DNA from: JAKOVR01 sp031415655
GTDB lineage: Bacteria > Actinomycetota > Acidimicrobiia > Acidimicrobiales > Acidimicrobilacustridaceae
Reading direction: 5' to 3'
Length of the DNA: 64,000 nucleotides
Assembly (NCBI GenBank): GCA_031415655.1
Contig: JANOSD010000023.1
Location: 1 to 64,000 of the forward strand
This document shows positions 45,996-54,702 of this stretch, piece by piece. Positions within the stretch are counted from its first letter, which is position 1. Every line of letters begins with the position of its first letter. The notes under the pieces were generated by a model. It searched no databases. It had not been told where the DNA came from and was given only the letters and a program-made list of their open reading frames with translations. Both the position numbers and the translations under genes were made by a program.

Positions 45996-46555
45996 ATGTT
46001 CGACGTTGAGCCAATCGGCCCGATCCCTCGGCCTCTACCGGACGCCGAGGCCGCAAGCGTTCGTTTCGACGCGCTGTACCGCGCCGAGTTTGTGAAGCTG
46101 GCGGGCGCGTTGCGTCTGCTCAGCGGCGAGAGCACGACGGCAGACGACGTGGCCCAAGAGACGTTCGTGCGGGCATGGGAGCGTTGGGATCGTGTGGACA
46201 GCCTTGAGCAGCCTGCGGGCTGGCTCTACGTCACGGCGTTTCGGATGATTCGTCGCCGTCTCGGTCGAGAGCGGCGACGACCGGCGCTCGAGCAGGGATC
46301 AGTTGGGAGGCCTGGTGCCCACGATTCGTCCGTCGGAGACGACGATGGCGCTACCGACGGATCGTGTTGGAGCGAGCACTGGCGTCGCTGCCGTTGCGGC
46401 AACGCCAAGCCGTGATCGCGCGCCACGTGCTCGGGTTCGACGGCTCCACCGCCGCCGCGATGATGGGCATGCGGCCCGATGCCTTCCGGCAACTCCTCAA
46501 ACGCAGCCTGGGTGAGCTGCGGCTCCATCCCGACCTCCAGGAGGCGGCGTCATGA
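45996..46555 (+). pseudogene. ECF-type sigma factor, frameshifted
   Basis: One frame encodes region 2 (FDALYRAEFVKLAGALRLLS, then DDVAQETFVRAWERWDRVDS). Region 4 (ERALASLPLRQRQAVIARHV, DGSTAAAMMGMRPDAFRQLL) is read in a second frame. The switch lies at about 46290-46345 within an Arg/Gly linker. The span of 560 nt is not divisible by three. It could be real inactivation, sequencing error or, less likely, programmed frameshifting. It overlaps the next gene by 4 nt, as the 30986 pair also overlaps. Confidence 0.75.
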
Positions 46556-48897
46556 ACGATCCCCTTTCCCGGCTTGAAGCCCTTGACCTGCCAACCGTGC
46601 CGTTTCCCGAAGGCGGTGCGGCGCGGGCGCGGGCGGGCGGGGAACATCGGCGGCGTCGGGTCCGTACGACGCGAGCACTGGCGGTGAGTGTGGTGATGCT
46701 GGTCGCCGTGGTCGGGGTGGTGGCATTGGCGGCTCGTCCGGGCCGTGAGTCCGTTCAGGTTGGCGGCGATGGGGCGGGCTCCACATCCATCGGCGTGCCC
46801 TCCGGTGGGGTACCGAGGTGGGAGCGTATGGCCGCATTCGCCGGGACAGCCTTCGTCGGGGGCAACGTATACGTGCCGTCTTACTGGACCGGATCCGAGA
46901 TGCTCGTGGTGGGCGGGCGGAGCGACGATTCGCAACACCTTGGCCCGTTGTTTGCCGTTGATCCTGTTGGACGGACCGCCCGGGCAACGGCGGCGCCGAC
47001 GACGGTAGGAGGCGACAATGACACCCTGCGGTCGACCTGGACCGGCAAGGAATTGGTGATCGCCGGCCTCGATGCCAACGCCACGCCGGTCGGCGAAGGA
47101 GCGAGCCGGCCTCCGGCGATTGAGGCGTACGACCCCGTGACGGATGTATGGCGTTTGGTTCCGATTCCCGATGTGGGTGCCGCCTTCGCCAACATCTTCT
47201 CCATTGCTGGCGGCGCCGGACGCCTCTATGTGGTCGCCGGCGACGCGCTATGGCAGAGCGACGATGACCTGCGTTCGTGGCGCCGGCTCGATCCGCCCGC
47301 TGGATCCACCACCGATATTCGCCGCGCAGGTTTGGGATGGGACGGCACCGAGCTGGTGGTTGTTCCGTCGTCCGCCGCCGAGGTCACCTGGGCCTTCGAC
47401 CCGGCCACCGAGCGGTGGCGCGAACGGGGGACGGGAGGGGCTCTGGGATCGGCCGGCCCGGTGGGGGTTCTGAGTTGGCGCGCGCCGTTGACCCAGGGGG
47501 CCGCTACGTCGGCCGACAAAGGAGTGGTGGTCGGTGACGCGAGAAACGTTCGGTTTGCGGCGCTGCGCCAAGAGAAGACCGAGTGGGACACGTTCGGACT
47601 ATCGAGCCCGGACCGCACATTCTCGTCGATAGTCGTCGGGCCGGATCGGGTGTGGCGGTGGGGTGTACGCACCTTCGACAGCTCGCCCGCCTCGGCCCCG
47701 CCCCGCTACTCGCTCGAAGGTGAAGCGGTCGACCTGCGAACGGGCGGGACCGAAGCCATGACCCCGTTCCCGGACGGCTTCTTCGGAGGGGGTGGAGTGT
47801 GGAGCGGCACCGAGCTGCTGGTGTGGGGGGCGGAGATGCCACCGGGAACCTCTCTCGACGCACGAGGTGTCGAGCCGGACAGCTGGGCCGTCTACCGATT
47901 GGTGGAGTCGCCTCGAACCACAGCGACGAATCCGCCGTCCGCTTCGGGTTCTGGTCCTCTCACGTCAGGTGGCTCCATACCCGCCACTGCGACGGCCGCC
48001 ACGACGCCTCGAACAGGATCCAAGGACTGTCAGGGGAGCTTTGGCGCCGGCCGTCCCGATGGCGCGGCCTACCAAGCCAGGCTTGACGCCGTGGTGGACG
48101 TTGTCTCGGCGTGGGCTCCCGTGACCTGCGCCGACGACAGAAGCACGTTCTCGCAACCGGCCATGAGTCTTGAACTCGACACCGGCCTATTCGTTGAACT
48201 CCGATACGTGGGTGTTCGGGGGGCCGACTCACTCCTTGCGGCGTGGGGTGCCGCCGTTGGGAGCGATCCGCAATCGATAAGCGAGGTGCAGATCGCGAAC
48301 CGGCGTGGCGGTGAGCGTGTGCTGATCCGTGGTTCGGCGGAGGGCAGGTCAGTCTCCGCGTGGGCCACCGACGGGAACGATCCCTCGGCCGAGGTGATCG
48401 TCACCGTCGGTACGTCTTCGAACTCGTCCGAGACCTCGGAGGCCGCCGAATTGGCGGCGGGCATAGCGTCGGACTTGGTCCACAAGGTGGCGTCCACCTG
48501 GCGAGAGGTGCCGATGGTGTTCGCCGTCCCCCCAAGCGCCGATCCACTGGTAGGGGGATCGGGCCCGGCCTCGACCGGTGCGGAAGCCCTGGTGCAGGGC
48601 ACGATCGGAGTCGGCTCCTTTCCCGGCGGCAAATGCGTGCAGCTCGATGGAAAGGCGATCGTGTTCCCAACGGGGAGCTACTGGTCGATTGACGAGCAGG
48701 CGATGATCGGACCCACCGGTCCGCCGATTCGGCCCGGCGAGGTGTTCCGGTCCGTTGGGGGGTACTACCCAATCGATGGGCTTTCCGCCGTCCTCACCGC
48801 GGTGTCCGGGCGCGGTGAAGGCGACGGCCCATCCTGGGTTGCGACTGCTGTTGGAAGGTGTGCGACCGCTTCGGATCAGGTGGCGCTGGTCGGGTGA
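46552..48897 (+). CDS. Membrane protein with beta-propeller-like domain, partner of the sigma factor
   Basis: A 781-residue protein. The short cytoplasmic head leads to a transmembrane helix (ALAVSVVMLVAVVGVVALAA, about residues 42-62). The next ~370 residues hold repeats of the type WTGSEMLVVGGR, WTGKELVIAG, WDGTELVVVPS and WSGTELLVWGAE, as in Kelch-like propellers. A Ser/Thr linker precedes two further beta-rich domains. It probably senses an external signal and controls the sigma factor; this is inferred from gene order only. Confidence 0.75.
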   Translation: MNDPLSRLEALDLPTVPFPEGGAARARAGGEHRRRRVRTTRALAVSVVMLVAVVGVVALAARPGRESVQVGGDGAGSTSIGVPSGGVPRWERMAAFAGTAFVGGNVYVPSYWTGSEMLVVGGRSDDSQHLGPLFAVDPVGRTARATAAPTTVGGDNDTLRSTWTGKELVIAGLDANATPVGEGASRPPAIEAYDPVTDVWRLVPIPDVGAAFANIFSIAGGAGRLYVVAGDALWQSDDDLRSWRRLDPPAGSTTDIRRAGLGWDGTELVVVPSSAAEVTWAFDPATERWRERGTGGALGSAGPVGVLSWRAPLTQGAATSADKGVVVGDARNVRFAALRQEKTEWDTFGLSSPDRTFSSIVVGPDRVWRWGVRTFDSSPASAPPRYSLEGEAVDLRTGGTEAMTPFPDGFFGGGGVWSGTELLVWGAEMPPGTSLDARGVEPDSWAVYRLVESPRTTATNPPSASGSGPLTSGGSIPATATAATTPRTGSKDCQGSFGAGRPDGAAYQARLDAVVDVVSAWAPVTCADDRSTFSQPAMSLELDTGLFVELRYVGVRGADSLLAAWGAAVGSDPQSISEVQIANRRGGERVLIRGSAEGRSVSAWATDGNDPSAEVIVTVGTSSNSSETSEAAELAAGIASDLVHKVASTWREVPMVFAVPPSADPLVGGSGPASTGAEALVQGTIGVGSFPGGKCVQLDGKAIVFPTGSYWSIDEQAMIGPTGPPIRPGEVFRSVGGYYPIDGLSAVLTAVSGRGEGDGPSWVATAVGRCATASDQVALVG

Positions 48898-49030
48898 GGT
48901 CGGCTTGCCTTCGGGCTCACGAGGTCGGACTGACGACTGACGGCCCGGTCCGCCGGACACGAAACGTCTGCCGCGGCTAGACACTGGTTGTCGGTTGGCC
49001 CGTGGGGGCACTGAACCGCAAGGAGCTGCT

Positions 49031-49978
49031 ATGCGATCCTTTCCAGAACTGGCATTTGGGACGACTGACAGCGCCGCCGTCCCGGCGACGGCCCGTCGTC
49101 GTTCCCCACGACTGCGACGTCGCGCAGCCCCCGCCATCCTTGCCGCCGTAACGATGACCATGGCTGCGTGTGAGGTGCAGCTCGTGGCACCAGAAAGCCC
49201 GGCTCCGCTTCGGTATCGCGACGAGATTTTCACGTCGGTCACCAAGACGGCCGACATCACCTACGGCTCTTCGTGGAACCAGGAGCAGCAAGAGGTCACC
49301 CTCAAGCTCGACGTGTACCGCCCCGATGGCGACACGGTCACCGATCGCCCCGTCCTCATCCTGGTGCACGGCGGCAGTTTCAAGACCGGATCCAAGACGT
49401 CGCCGGAATTGGTCGATCAAGCCAACGTGTTCGCCAAGAAGGGCTATGTCACGGTGTCGATCAGCTACCGGTTGTCGAAGGCCGGCTGCATTCCCGTCAC
49501 GCCGTCGTGTCCCACCGCCATCCTCCACGCCAAACACGATGCGCTCGCCGCAGTGCGTTTCCTCCGAGCCAACGCTGCCACCTATGGGATCGACACGGAA
49601 CGCATCGCCATCACCGGCAGCTCAGCGGGTGCGATCACGGCGGCGAACGTGGCCTACGGCTCCGACGATCCAGGAAACAGTGGCACCAGCGACCAGCCAT
49701 CCAACGTCCGTGCCGCCACCTCGCTCAGCGGTTGTGCGATCACCACCACCCCTTCCGCCGGGGAACCCCCGGTGCTGTTCCTGCACGGCACCGCCGACGT
49801 CGTGGTGCAATACGGCTGCGCCACCACTACCCGTGATGCCGCGCTCGCCGCCGGGCTCGAAGCCAATTTCACTGTGTTGGAAGGCGGGGCGCACGTTCCC
49901 TACGTGGCCTTCCGTCAAACGATCCTCGACCACACCACGAACTTCCTCTACTGGAGACTCGACCTCGAACACGCCTGA
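49031..49978 (+). CDS. Secreted alpha/beta-hydrolase (carboxylesterase-like)
   Basis: A 315-residue protein. An Arg-rich head and hydrophobic signal end at a lipobox-like MTMAAC. The enzyme has the HGG motif (VLILVHGGSFKTG), nucleophile elbow ITGSSAGAITAAN, Asp in LFLHGTADVVV, and His in LEGGAHVPYV. AAGGAG stands 7 nt before ATG 49031. A broken paralog lies at 62617-63754, with a very similar opening (PLRYRDEIFTSV vs PLKYRNSVFTDV). Confidence 0.87.
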   Translation: MRSFPELAFGTTDSAAVPATARRRSPRLRRRAAPAILAAVTMTMAACEVQLVAPESPAPLRYRDEIFTSVTKTADITYGSSWNQEQQEVTLKLDVYRPDGDTVTDRPVLILVHGGSFKTGSKTSPELVDQANVFAKKGYVTVSISYRLSKAGCIPVTPSCPTAILHAKHDALAAVRFLRANAATYGIDTERIAITGSSAGAITAANVAYGSDDPGNSGTSDQPSNVRAATSLSGCAITTTPSAGEPPVLFLHGTADVVVQYGCATTTRDAALAAGLEANFTVLEGGAHVPYVAFRQTILDHTTNFLYWRLDLEHA

Positions 49979-50019
49979 TCGGGCATTTGGGGAGGTCCGA
50001 AAGTGGCAGAGGCGGGTTC

Positions 50020-50913
50020 TCAACTTTGGACGAGACGGAGGCATCGGCTTGCCGTGCGGATGGTGAGACGTTGACCCCACGTAAGCGAGAGTGCATCGGC
50101 TTCGATGCCGTCGCCAAAGCAGACGAGTTGGTCGGTCTCGGCGAGGATGATCAGCGTCTCGCCTTTGGCGAGCGAGCCCTCGGTGAGCTTCGTGCCGGTC
50201 GCCGGTGACGGCCAGGCTTCGCGGACGAACCAGCACAATTCGGGGGAATTGGGATCGGGAAGCGTCAGGGCGCTGCGTCGCTCCTGCCACGCGGAGCGAA
50301 GCCAACCCGTCGCACCGGTTCCGGTTCCGGCGAGGATGCCGGAGGATGACTGTCGTTCGCGTGTCCCATCCGGGGTTTCGAGTTGGTAGCGAGCCGACTG
50401 GTGCGAGGCGTGCCCGATGTACACCTCGTTGAGGGCACAGAGGGTCTGACCGTCATCGGTCAGGGCCTCAACCATGGTTCGCTCCTGAATTCGTGGTTCT
50501 CGAACGCAAGCTTGGAGAAGGGCGCCGGCCGCCGAGGGGCGGTGAGGTACGAGAATCCCGGGGTTGCGATCGGGCTCGGGGTTGATGCCGACGACCGGTT
50601 GGCCGTCGAGGTATTTCGCCACGTTCGCAACGAGGCCGTCTTGACCGACAACAACGATGACGTCCTCGGGTCCGAAGATGAATCGGGCGAGATCGGCCCG
50701 CTCGACTTCGGCCCGCCGCCAGTCTGCCGGGATCGCTGAGGTGGTCGCCTGCATGGCCGAGTCGAGCGCGTTGCGCTGCGCAACCACGTCATCGAGGCTT
50801 CGGCCGCGGGTTTCGAGGAAAAAGGCTGCCTGCTGCCGGGTCCCATGCCGCTCGAGCAGTTTGTCGCATTCGGAGCGGCGATGGATCACCACGGCCCGGG
50901 GTTGAAGGGTCAC
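50020..50913 (-). CDS. NAD kinase-like protein
   Basis: A 297-residue protein with the NAD/diacylglycerol kinase fold. The variant of the GGDG loop is VVGQDGLVANVAKY, then the domain shows GQPVVGINPEPDRNPGIL and the glycine-rich LAGTGTGATGW in place of TPTGSTAY. The substitutions mean true NAD kinase activity is not certain. It follows the SPFH gene with ATGA overlap and is divergent from NrtR. It may phosphorylate or bind NAD or a related nucleotide. Confidence 0.75.
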   Translation of the reverse strand: MTLQPRAVVIHRRSECDKLLERHGTRQQAAFFLETRGRSLDDVVAQRNALDSAMQATTSAIPADWRRAEVERADLARFIFGPEDVIVVVGQDGLVANVAKYLDGQPVVGINPEPDRNPGILVPHRPSAAGALLQACVREPRIQERTMVEALTDDGQTLCALNEVYIGHASHQSARYQLETPDGTRERQSSSGILAGTGTGATGWLRSAWQERRSALTLPDPNSPELCWFVREAWPSPATGTKLTEGSLAKGETLIILAETDQLVCFGDGIEADALSLTWGQRLTIRTASRCLRLVQS

Positions 50914-51941
50914 GCCGCCTCCTCACGTCCGGGGCCCGGGGTGGGATGAGGGTTCGCGAACCGGGCAAGTACCGGGGTGAGCAGATCGGGCGTGACCGTG
51001 AGGTTGCCGATGTTCGGCAGGTTCCCGGCGAGTTCCTTGAGGGCAAGGCCGAGGAGGGTGTCGTACTCGAGTTCACGGTACGCCGCCAGCTTGGCGGCTT
51101 CGGCGTCGGCCTCGGCCTGGCCGACCAGGCGGGTGGTGTAGGCGGTCGCGTCGGCGATGAGGTGCCGCTGCTCGGCAGCCGCCTCCGTCGTGATCCGATC
51201 GGCCGCCGCCTTCTCGGTGGCACGCTGGCGCTCGTTCTGCCCGCGTTGGGTGACCAGGTCCTCTTCTCGGCGCGCCAGCTCGATCTGGTTCTTCAGCTCG
51301 TTCTCGGCGATGGCCCGTTCGCTCTCGACCGCCAGAGCGCGACGCTCGAACGTGGCTCGATCGGCTTGCTGTTGGACTCGCTCACGGGTGTCAGTCTGCA
51401 GTGCTCGCTCGAGTTCGGGGTCGGTGCGGATCGCCACCACTCGGACATCGGTCACGGCGAGGCCGCGCTCGGCAAGGCGCACGTCATCTGCGAGCGCTCT
51501 GGCAACCCGGTGACGGACCGGTTCGATCCCATGGGCAAGTGCCTCAGCCATCCCCATGCCGGCGAGCTGCTCGAGCGCCGGCTGTTGGGCCAGCTCGGTC
51601 AGGAGGCCACCCAAGGTCTCCAACGGCGTCGCGTTCCAATGGCCCGTCTCGGGGGCGATGCCGAAGTCGATCCTCGTCGCCGCGAGCGCTGGATCGGTGA
51701 CCCGGTAGTTGACCGTTGCCTGCACGGTGACGTCCTGGAAGTCCGCCGTACGCGCGTGGAAGAGCAGGGCCTGGTCACGGTCATCGAGGGGAACCTCGGC
51801 CAGTGCCGCCGTGCGCGGCCGGAACCAGAACGCGAGACCCGGGCCGGCATGTTTCACGCGACCGTTGTGAAGGTGCTGCACGTAGGCCGTCGTGTCGGCC
51901 CTGAGGTGGTGGAAGAACGGGTACCTCGTGATGTCCGCCAT
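50910..51941 (-). CDS. SPFH/Band 7 domain protein
   Basis: A 343-residue protein of the stomatin/prohibitin superfamily. The N-terminal ~190 residues form the SPFH domain (HAGPGLAFWFRPRTAALAEV, VTVQATVNYRVTDP). A long charged coiled coil follows (about residues 190-290; RATFERRALAVESERAIAEN, AEAAAEQRHLIADA-type heptads). There is no N-terminal transmembrane helix, unlike most stomatins. A strong AAGGAGGT lies before ATG 51941. It begins the operon with the NAD-kinase-like gene. Confidence 0.85.
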   Translation of the reverse strand: MADITRYPFFHHLRADTTAYVQHLHNGRVKHAGPGLAFWFRPRTAALAEVPLDDRDQALLFHARTADFQDVTVQATVNYRVTDPALAATRIDFGIAPETGHWNATPLETLGGLLTELAQQPALEQLAGMGMAEALAHGIEPVRHRVARALADDVRLAERGLAVTDVRVVAIRTDPELERALQTDTRERVQQQADRATFERRALAVESERAIAENELKNQIELARREEDLVTQRGQNERQRATEKAAADRITTEAAAEQRHLIADATAYTTRLVGQAEADAEAAKLAAYRELEYDTLLGLALKELAGNLPNIGNLTVTPDLLTPVLARFANPHPTPGPGREEAA

Positions 51942-51956
51942 GATCGGACCTCCTTG

Positions 51957-51971
51957 TCGTCATACAGACGA
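51957..51971. promoter_or_regulatory. Operator-like palindrome 1 in the NrtR intergenic region
   Basis: TCGTC-ATACA-GACGA, followed by TAAC. It shares its pattern with a second box 33 bp further on and is a likely NrtR binding site. It lies between the divergent SPFH and NrtR genes. Confidence 0.6.
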
Positions 51972-51989
51972 TAACTCCTTCTGGACTTC

Positions 51990-52004
51990 TCGTCAAGATG
52001 ACGA
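51990..52004. promoter_or_regulatory. Operator-like palindrome 2, overlapping the NrtR start
   Basis: TCGTC-AAGAT-GACGA, followed by TTATC. The assigned NrtR ATG (51998) lies inside this box, so either NrtR blocks its own translation start region or the true start is a downstream GTG (52010, 52013 or 52019). Confidence 0.6.
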
Positions 52005-52717
52005 TTATCGTGGTGAGCGTGAAGCCGGTTCCGTTTTCTGTCGCTGTCGACCTCGTCGTCCTCACCGTTCTTGACGGGCAGCTACAGGTTCTCCTCATCA
52101 ATCGAGGCGTCGAGCCGTTCAAGGGACGACTGGCGTTACCGGGTGGCTTCGTCCTGCCGACCGAGGACCTACTCGATGCCGCTGAACGCGAACTGGCGGA
52201 AGAGACAGGCGTCGTCGACCTGCGTGTGCACCTCGAGCAACTCGGTACCTATGGGCGCCCGAACCGCGACCCACGCGGCCGGGTTCTCGCGGTGGCGTAC
52301 TTGGCCCTCGTGCCCGATCTCGGTACGCCAGTAGCCGGATCGGACGCAGCGGCGGCTCGCAGGATGCCGACCGCTCCCCTGTTGGCCACGCCCCGCAAGC
52401 TGGCGTTCGACCATCACCAGATCCTCGCCGACGGCGTGGAGCGGGCCCGAGCCAAGGTCGAGTATTCGCCACTCGCAACGGCGTTTTGCCCGGAGGAGTT
52501 CACCATTAACGAACTCCGCCAAGTCTACGAGGCGGTGTGGGGAACCGAGCTCGACCCCCGGAACTTCCACCGCAAGGTCACGGGCACACCCGGGTTCGTT
52601 GAGCCGACCGGCGAATCCACCACACGCCAAGGTGGACGCCCGGCACAGCTCTACCGGCGCGGCAACGCCGCGTTGCTCCACCCCGCAATGCTCCGGCCAG
52701 GACAATCGAGGGTTTGA
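51998..52717 (+). CDS. nrtR: NrtR-type regulator (NUDIX + winged helix)
   Basis: A 239-residue regulator. The NUDIX domain has GRLALPGGFVLPTED and AERELAEETGV in the order of the Nudix box. The C-terminal winged helix (FTINELRQVYEAVWG, RNFHRKVTGTPGFVE) matches NrtR, a repressor of NAD biosynthesis genes that senses ADP-ribose. Here it is next to ADP-ribosylglycohydrolase and opposite to the NAD-kinase-like/SPFH genes, and two palindromes fit as its sites. Confidence 0.88.
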   Translation: MTIIVVSVKPVPFSVAVDLVVLTVLDGQLQVLLINRGVEPFKGRLALPGGFVLPTEDLLDAAERELAEETGVVDLRVHLEQLGTYGRPNRDPRGRVLAVAYLALVPDLGTPVAGSDAAAARRMPTAPLLATPRKLAFDHHQILADGVERARAKVEYSPLATAFCPEEFTINELRQVYEAVWGTELDPRNFHRKVTGTPGFVEPTGESTTRQGGRPAQLYRRGNAALLHPAMLRPGQSRV

Positions 52718-52718
52718 G

Positions 52719-53570
52719 GTGCTCGTCGAGCTGGCGGTCGGCGATGCCTACGGTGCGGGCTTCGAGTTCCGCAACCCGATCTACGTCCGCGCCTTCAACC
52801 GTGTCGACCGGCACCGCCGGCCCGCGCTCACGCTGTCGGGTGGCGGTCGGTACACCGACGATACCCAGATGACGATTGCCATCACCGAAGCGATCCTCTC
52901 CAACGATCCATGGACACCGGAGTTGATCGCGGAGCACTTCGTCAGAGCGTTTCATCGTGATCCTCGCACCGGCTACGCGCCACGCTTCTACCGATTCCTC
53001 AGAAGCGTGGACAACGCTGAGGACTTCTGCGCCAGGATTCGGCCAACCAGCGATCGCAGCGGGGCGGCGATGCGTGCCGGACCGGTCGGACTTCACCCAG
53101 ACATCGGCGCCGTGCTCGCACGGGCCGAGATCCAAGCCCGCGTCACCCACGACACCGAAGGCGGCGTGGCGTCCGCGCAGGCGGCTGCCCTCATGGTCCA
53201 CCACTTCGCCCGACGCGATGGAACACCCGACGACCTTGCCGACTTCGTTGCCCAGCACGTGCGTGGACCCTGGGAACAGCCGTGGAAAGGCAACGTCAGC
53301 ATGCGCGGCATGGACTGCGTACACGCAGCGATCACCGCCACGGCACAGTCCACCTCGCTCAAGCAGCTATTGCACCGATGCGTCGCCTTCGGCGGCGACG
53401 TAGACACCGTCGCTACCATTGCTCTCGCTGCGGCCTCATGGTCACCGCATCACGCCCCCGATCTTCCCGAGTCGCTGGTCGAGGGCCTGGAGCGAAGCGA
53501 ATTCGGCTACGACTACTTGCGTGCCCTTGACGACCAGCTCATCGAGCGCATGAAGATGGACGCCCGATAG
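52719..53570 (+). CDS. ADP-ribosylglycohydrolase family protein
   Basis: A 283-residue protein. It has the first metal motif RYTDDTQMTIAITEAIL and the C-terminal GGDVDTVATIALAAASW, both diagnostic for DraG-type enzymes. It removes ADP-ribose from proteins or nucleic acid and yields free ADP-ribose, the known NrtR ligand. The GTG start at 52719 lies 1 bp after the NrtR stop, so the two form an operon. Confidence 0.88.
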   Translation: MLVELAVGDAYGAGFEFRNPIYVRAFNRVDRHRRPALTLSGGGRYTDDTQMTIAITEAILSNDPWTPELIAEHFVRAFHRDPRTGYAPRFYRFLRSVDNAEDFCARIRPTSDRSGAAMRAGPVGLHPDIGAVLARAEIQARVTHDTEGGVASAQAAALMVHHFARRDGTPDDLADFVAQHVRGPWEQPWKGNVSMRGMDCVHAAITATAQSTSLKQLLHRCVAFGGDVDTVATIALAAASWSPHHAPDLPESLVEGLERSEFGYDYLRALDDQLIERMKMDAR

Positions 53571-53695
53571 GGCCCTGCCCGATACTTCGCGGCGCCATCG
53601 GGAAGTGGCTCGGCGGGAATCCTGCACGTGCACGTCGACCCCTCCGTTGCCCGCTGCCCTGTCTCACACCCAATCTCGCCTGCCGCGGATCGTCT

Positions 53696-53722
53696 CGTTG
53701 GTCTCTCAGGGCGAGACCAACG
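53696..53722. terminator. Palindrome spanning the TauD stop codon
   Basis: CGTTGGTCTC / GAGACCAACG with a 7-nt loop that contains the TauD stop codon. There is no T-run. It may aid termination between convergent genes. Confidence 0.35.
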
Positions 53723-54587
53723 ACCGAGCGGAGGCGAGGTGCCGGTCCAGAGGGCGATCGTGGATTGACGCAGCACCGATCTGAGCGCTCACGAACGGCT
53801 CCCAGCGAGGGCCCGGTCCGGTCGGGACGTCGCCGAGGACGGTGACTCGCTGGATGATCCGCTCGCCGTCGAAGTCGTTCACGACGAAGTGCTGCGTGCA
53901 CCGGTTGTCCCACATTGCGATGGTGCCCGGCGTCCAGCGGTAACGGACCGTGAAACGTGCCTGGCTCGACCACTGACGGAGATGATCGAGCAGCATCTGG
54001 CTTTCGGCGTAGCTCATCTCCACGATGCGTCGCGTGAAGTGCTCGTTCACGAACAGTGCCTCGCGACCCGATTCGGGATGGGTTCGCACCACCGGATGGA
54101 TCGCGGTCATCTCGGGCTTTCCGTGCGGCGTGGCGTCGTGGAGAGCAGAGAGCCCGCGCAGGAGTTCTTGCATCGGGAGGCTCAATTCGCTGAAGGCCAG
54201 GAACTGATTCGACCACATGGTGTCGCCGCCCAGAGCCGGCCCAGTCACGTAGTTCAAAATGGACAGCACCGAAGGCTGGGGAAGAAACGTCACGTCGGTG
54301 TGCCACTCGTCGGCGATCCCCCCGAAGCTGGCTTTGAGCTCGACAACTTCCGGGGGGGCGCCCGCCGGGCCGGGCAGGTTGGGGTTGATCTCGAGGTTGC
54401 CGAACCGGCGGCCGAGGGCCACATGAGCATCGAGGGTGATCGCCTGGCCGGGGAAGAACAGGACCAGGTGTTCGAGGAGCAGCGCCCGTATTTGCTCGAT
54501 ATCGGCGTCGCTGACGGTGTTCAGGTCGACGCCTCGGACTTCGGCGCCCAATGCTCGGCTCATCGGTGTTACGTCAAAGGTGGTCAC
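53706..54587 (-). CDS. TauD/TfdA-family 2-oxoglutarate-dependent dioxygenase
   Basis: A 293-residue Fe(II)/2-oxoglutarate dioxygenase. The N-terminal TPMSRALGAEVRGVDL is typical of TauD. The metal triad is in DEWHTDVTFLP and the distal His in QHFVVNDFDGERIIQRV, which also carries the oxoglutarate Arg. Taurine, another sulfonate or an aromatic acid could be the substrate. GTG 54587 gives the family N-terminus; ATG 54563 is shorter. It is divergent from a decayed regulator gene. Confidence 0.87.
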   Translation of the reverse strand: MTTFDVTPMSRALGAEVRGVDLNTVSDADIEQIRALLLEHLVLFFPGQAITLDAHVALGRRFGNLEINPNLPGPAGAPPEVVELKASFGGIADEWHTDVTFLPQPSVLSILNYVTGPALGGDTMWSNQFLAFSELSLPMQELLRGLSALHDATPHGKPEMTAIHPVVRTHPESGREALFVNEHFTRRIVEMSYAESQMLLDHLRQWSSQARFTVRYRWTPGTIAMWDNRCTQHFVVNDFDGERIIQRVTVLGDVPTGPGPRWEPFVSAQIGAASIHDRPLDRHLASARSLVSP

Positions 54588-54702
54588 GGTTGTTCCGTTT
54601 CTCAAAGGGGGCGCCAAAGATAGCGAGGGATGCCCTTCGCCGGATACCCGCCGACGGGTCGCAACTACGGTGCGATCCGGCGGCGATTGCAAGGAGGAGC
54701 GA

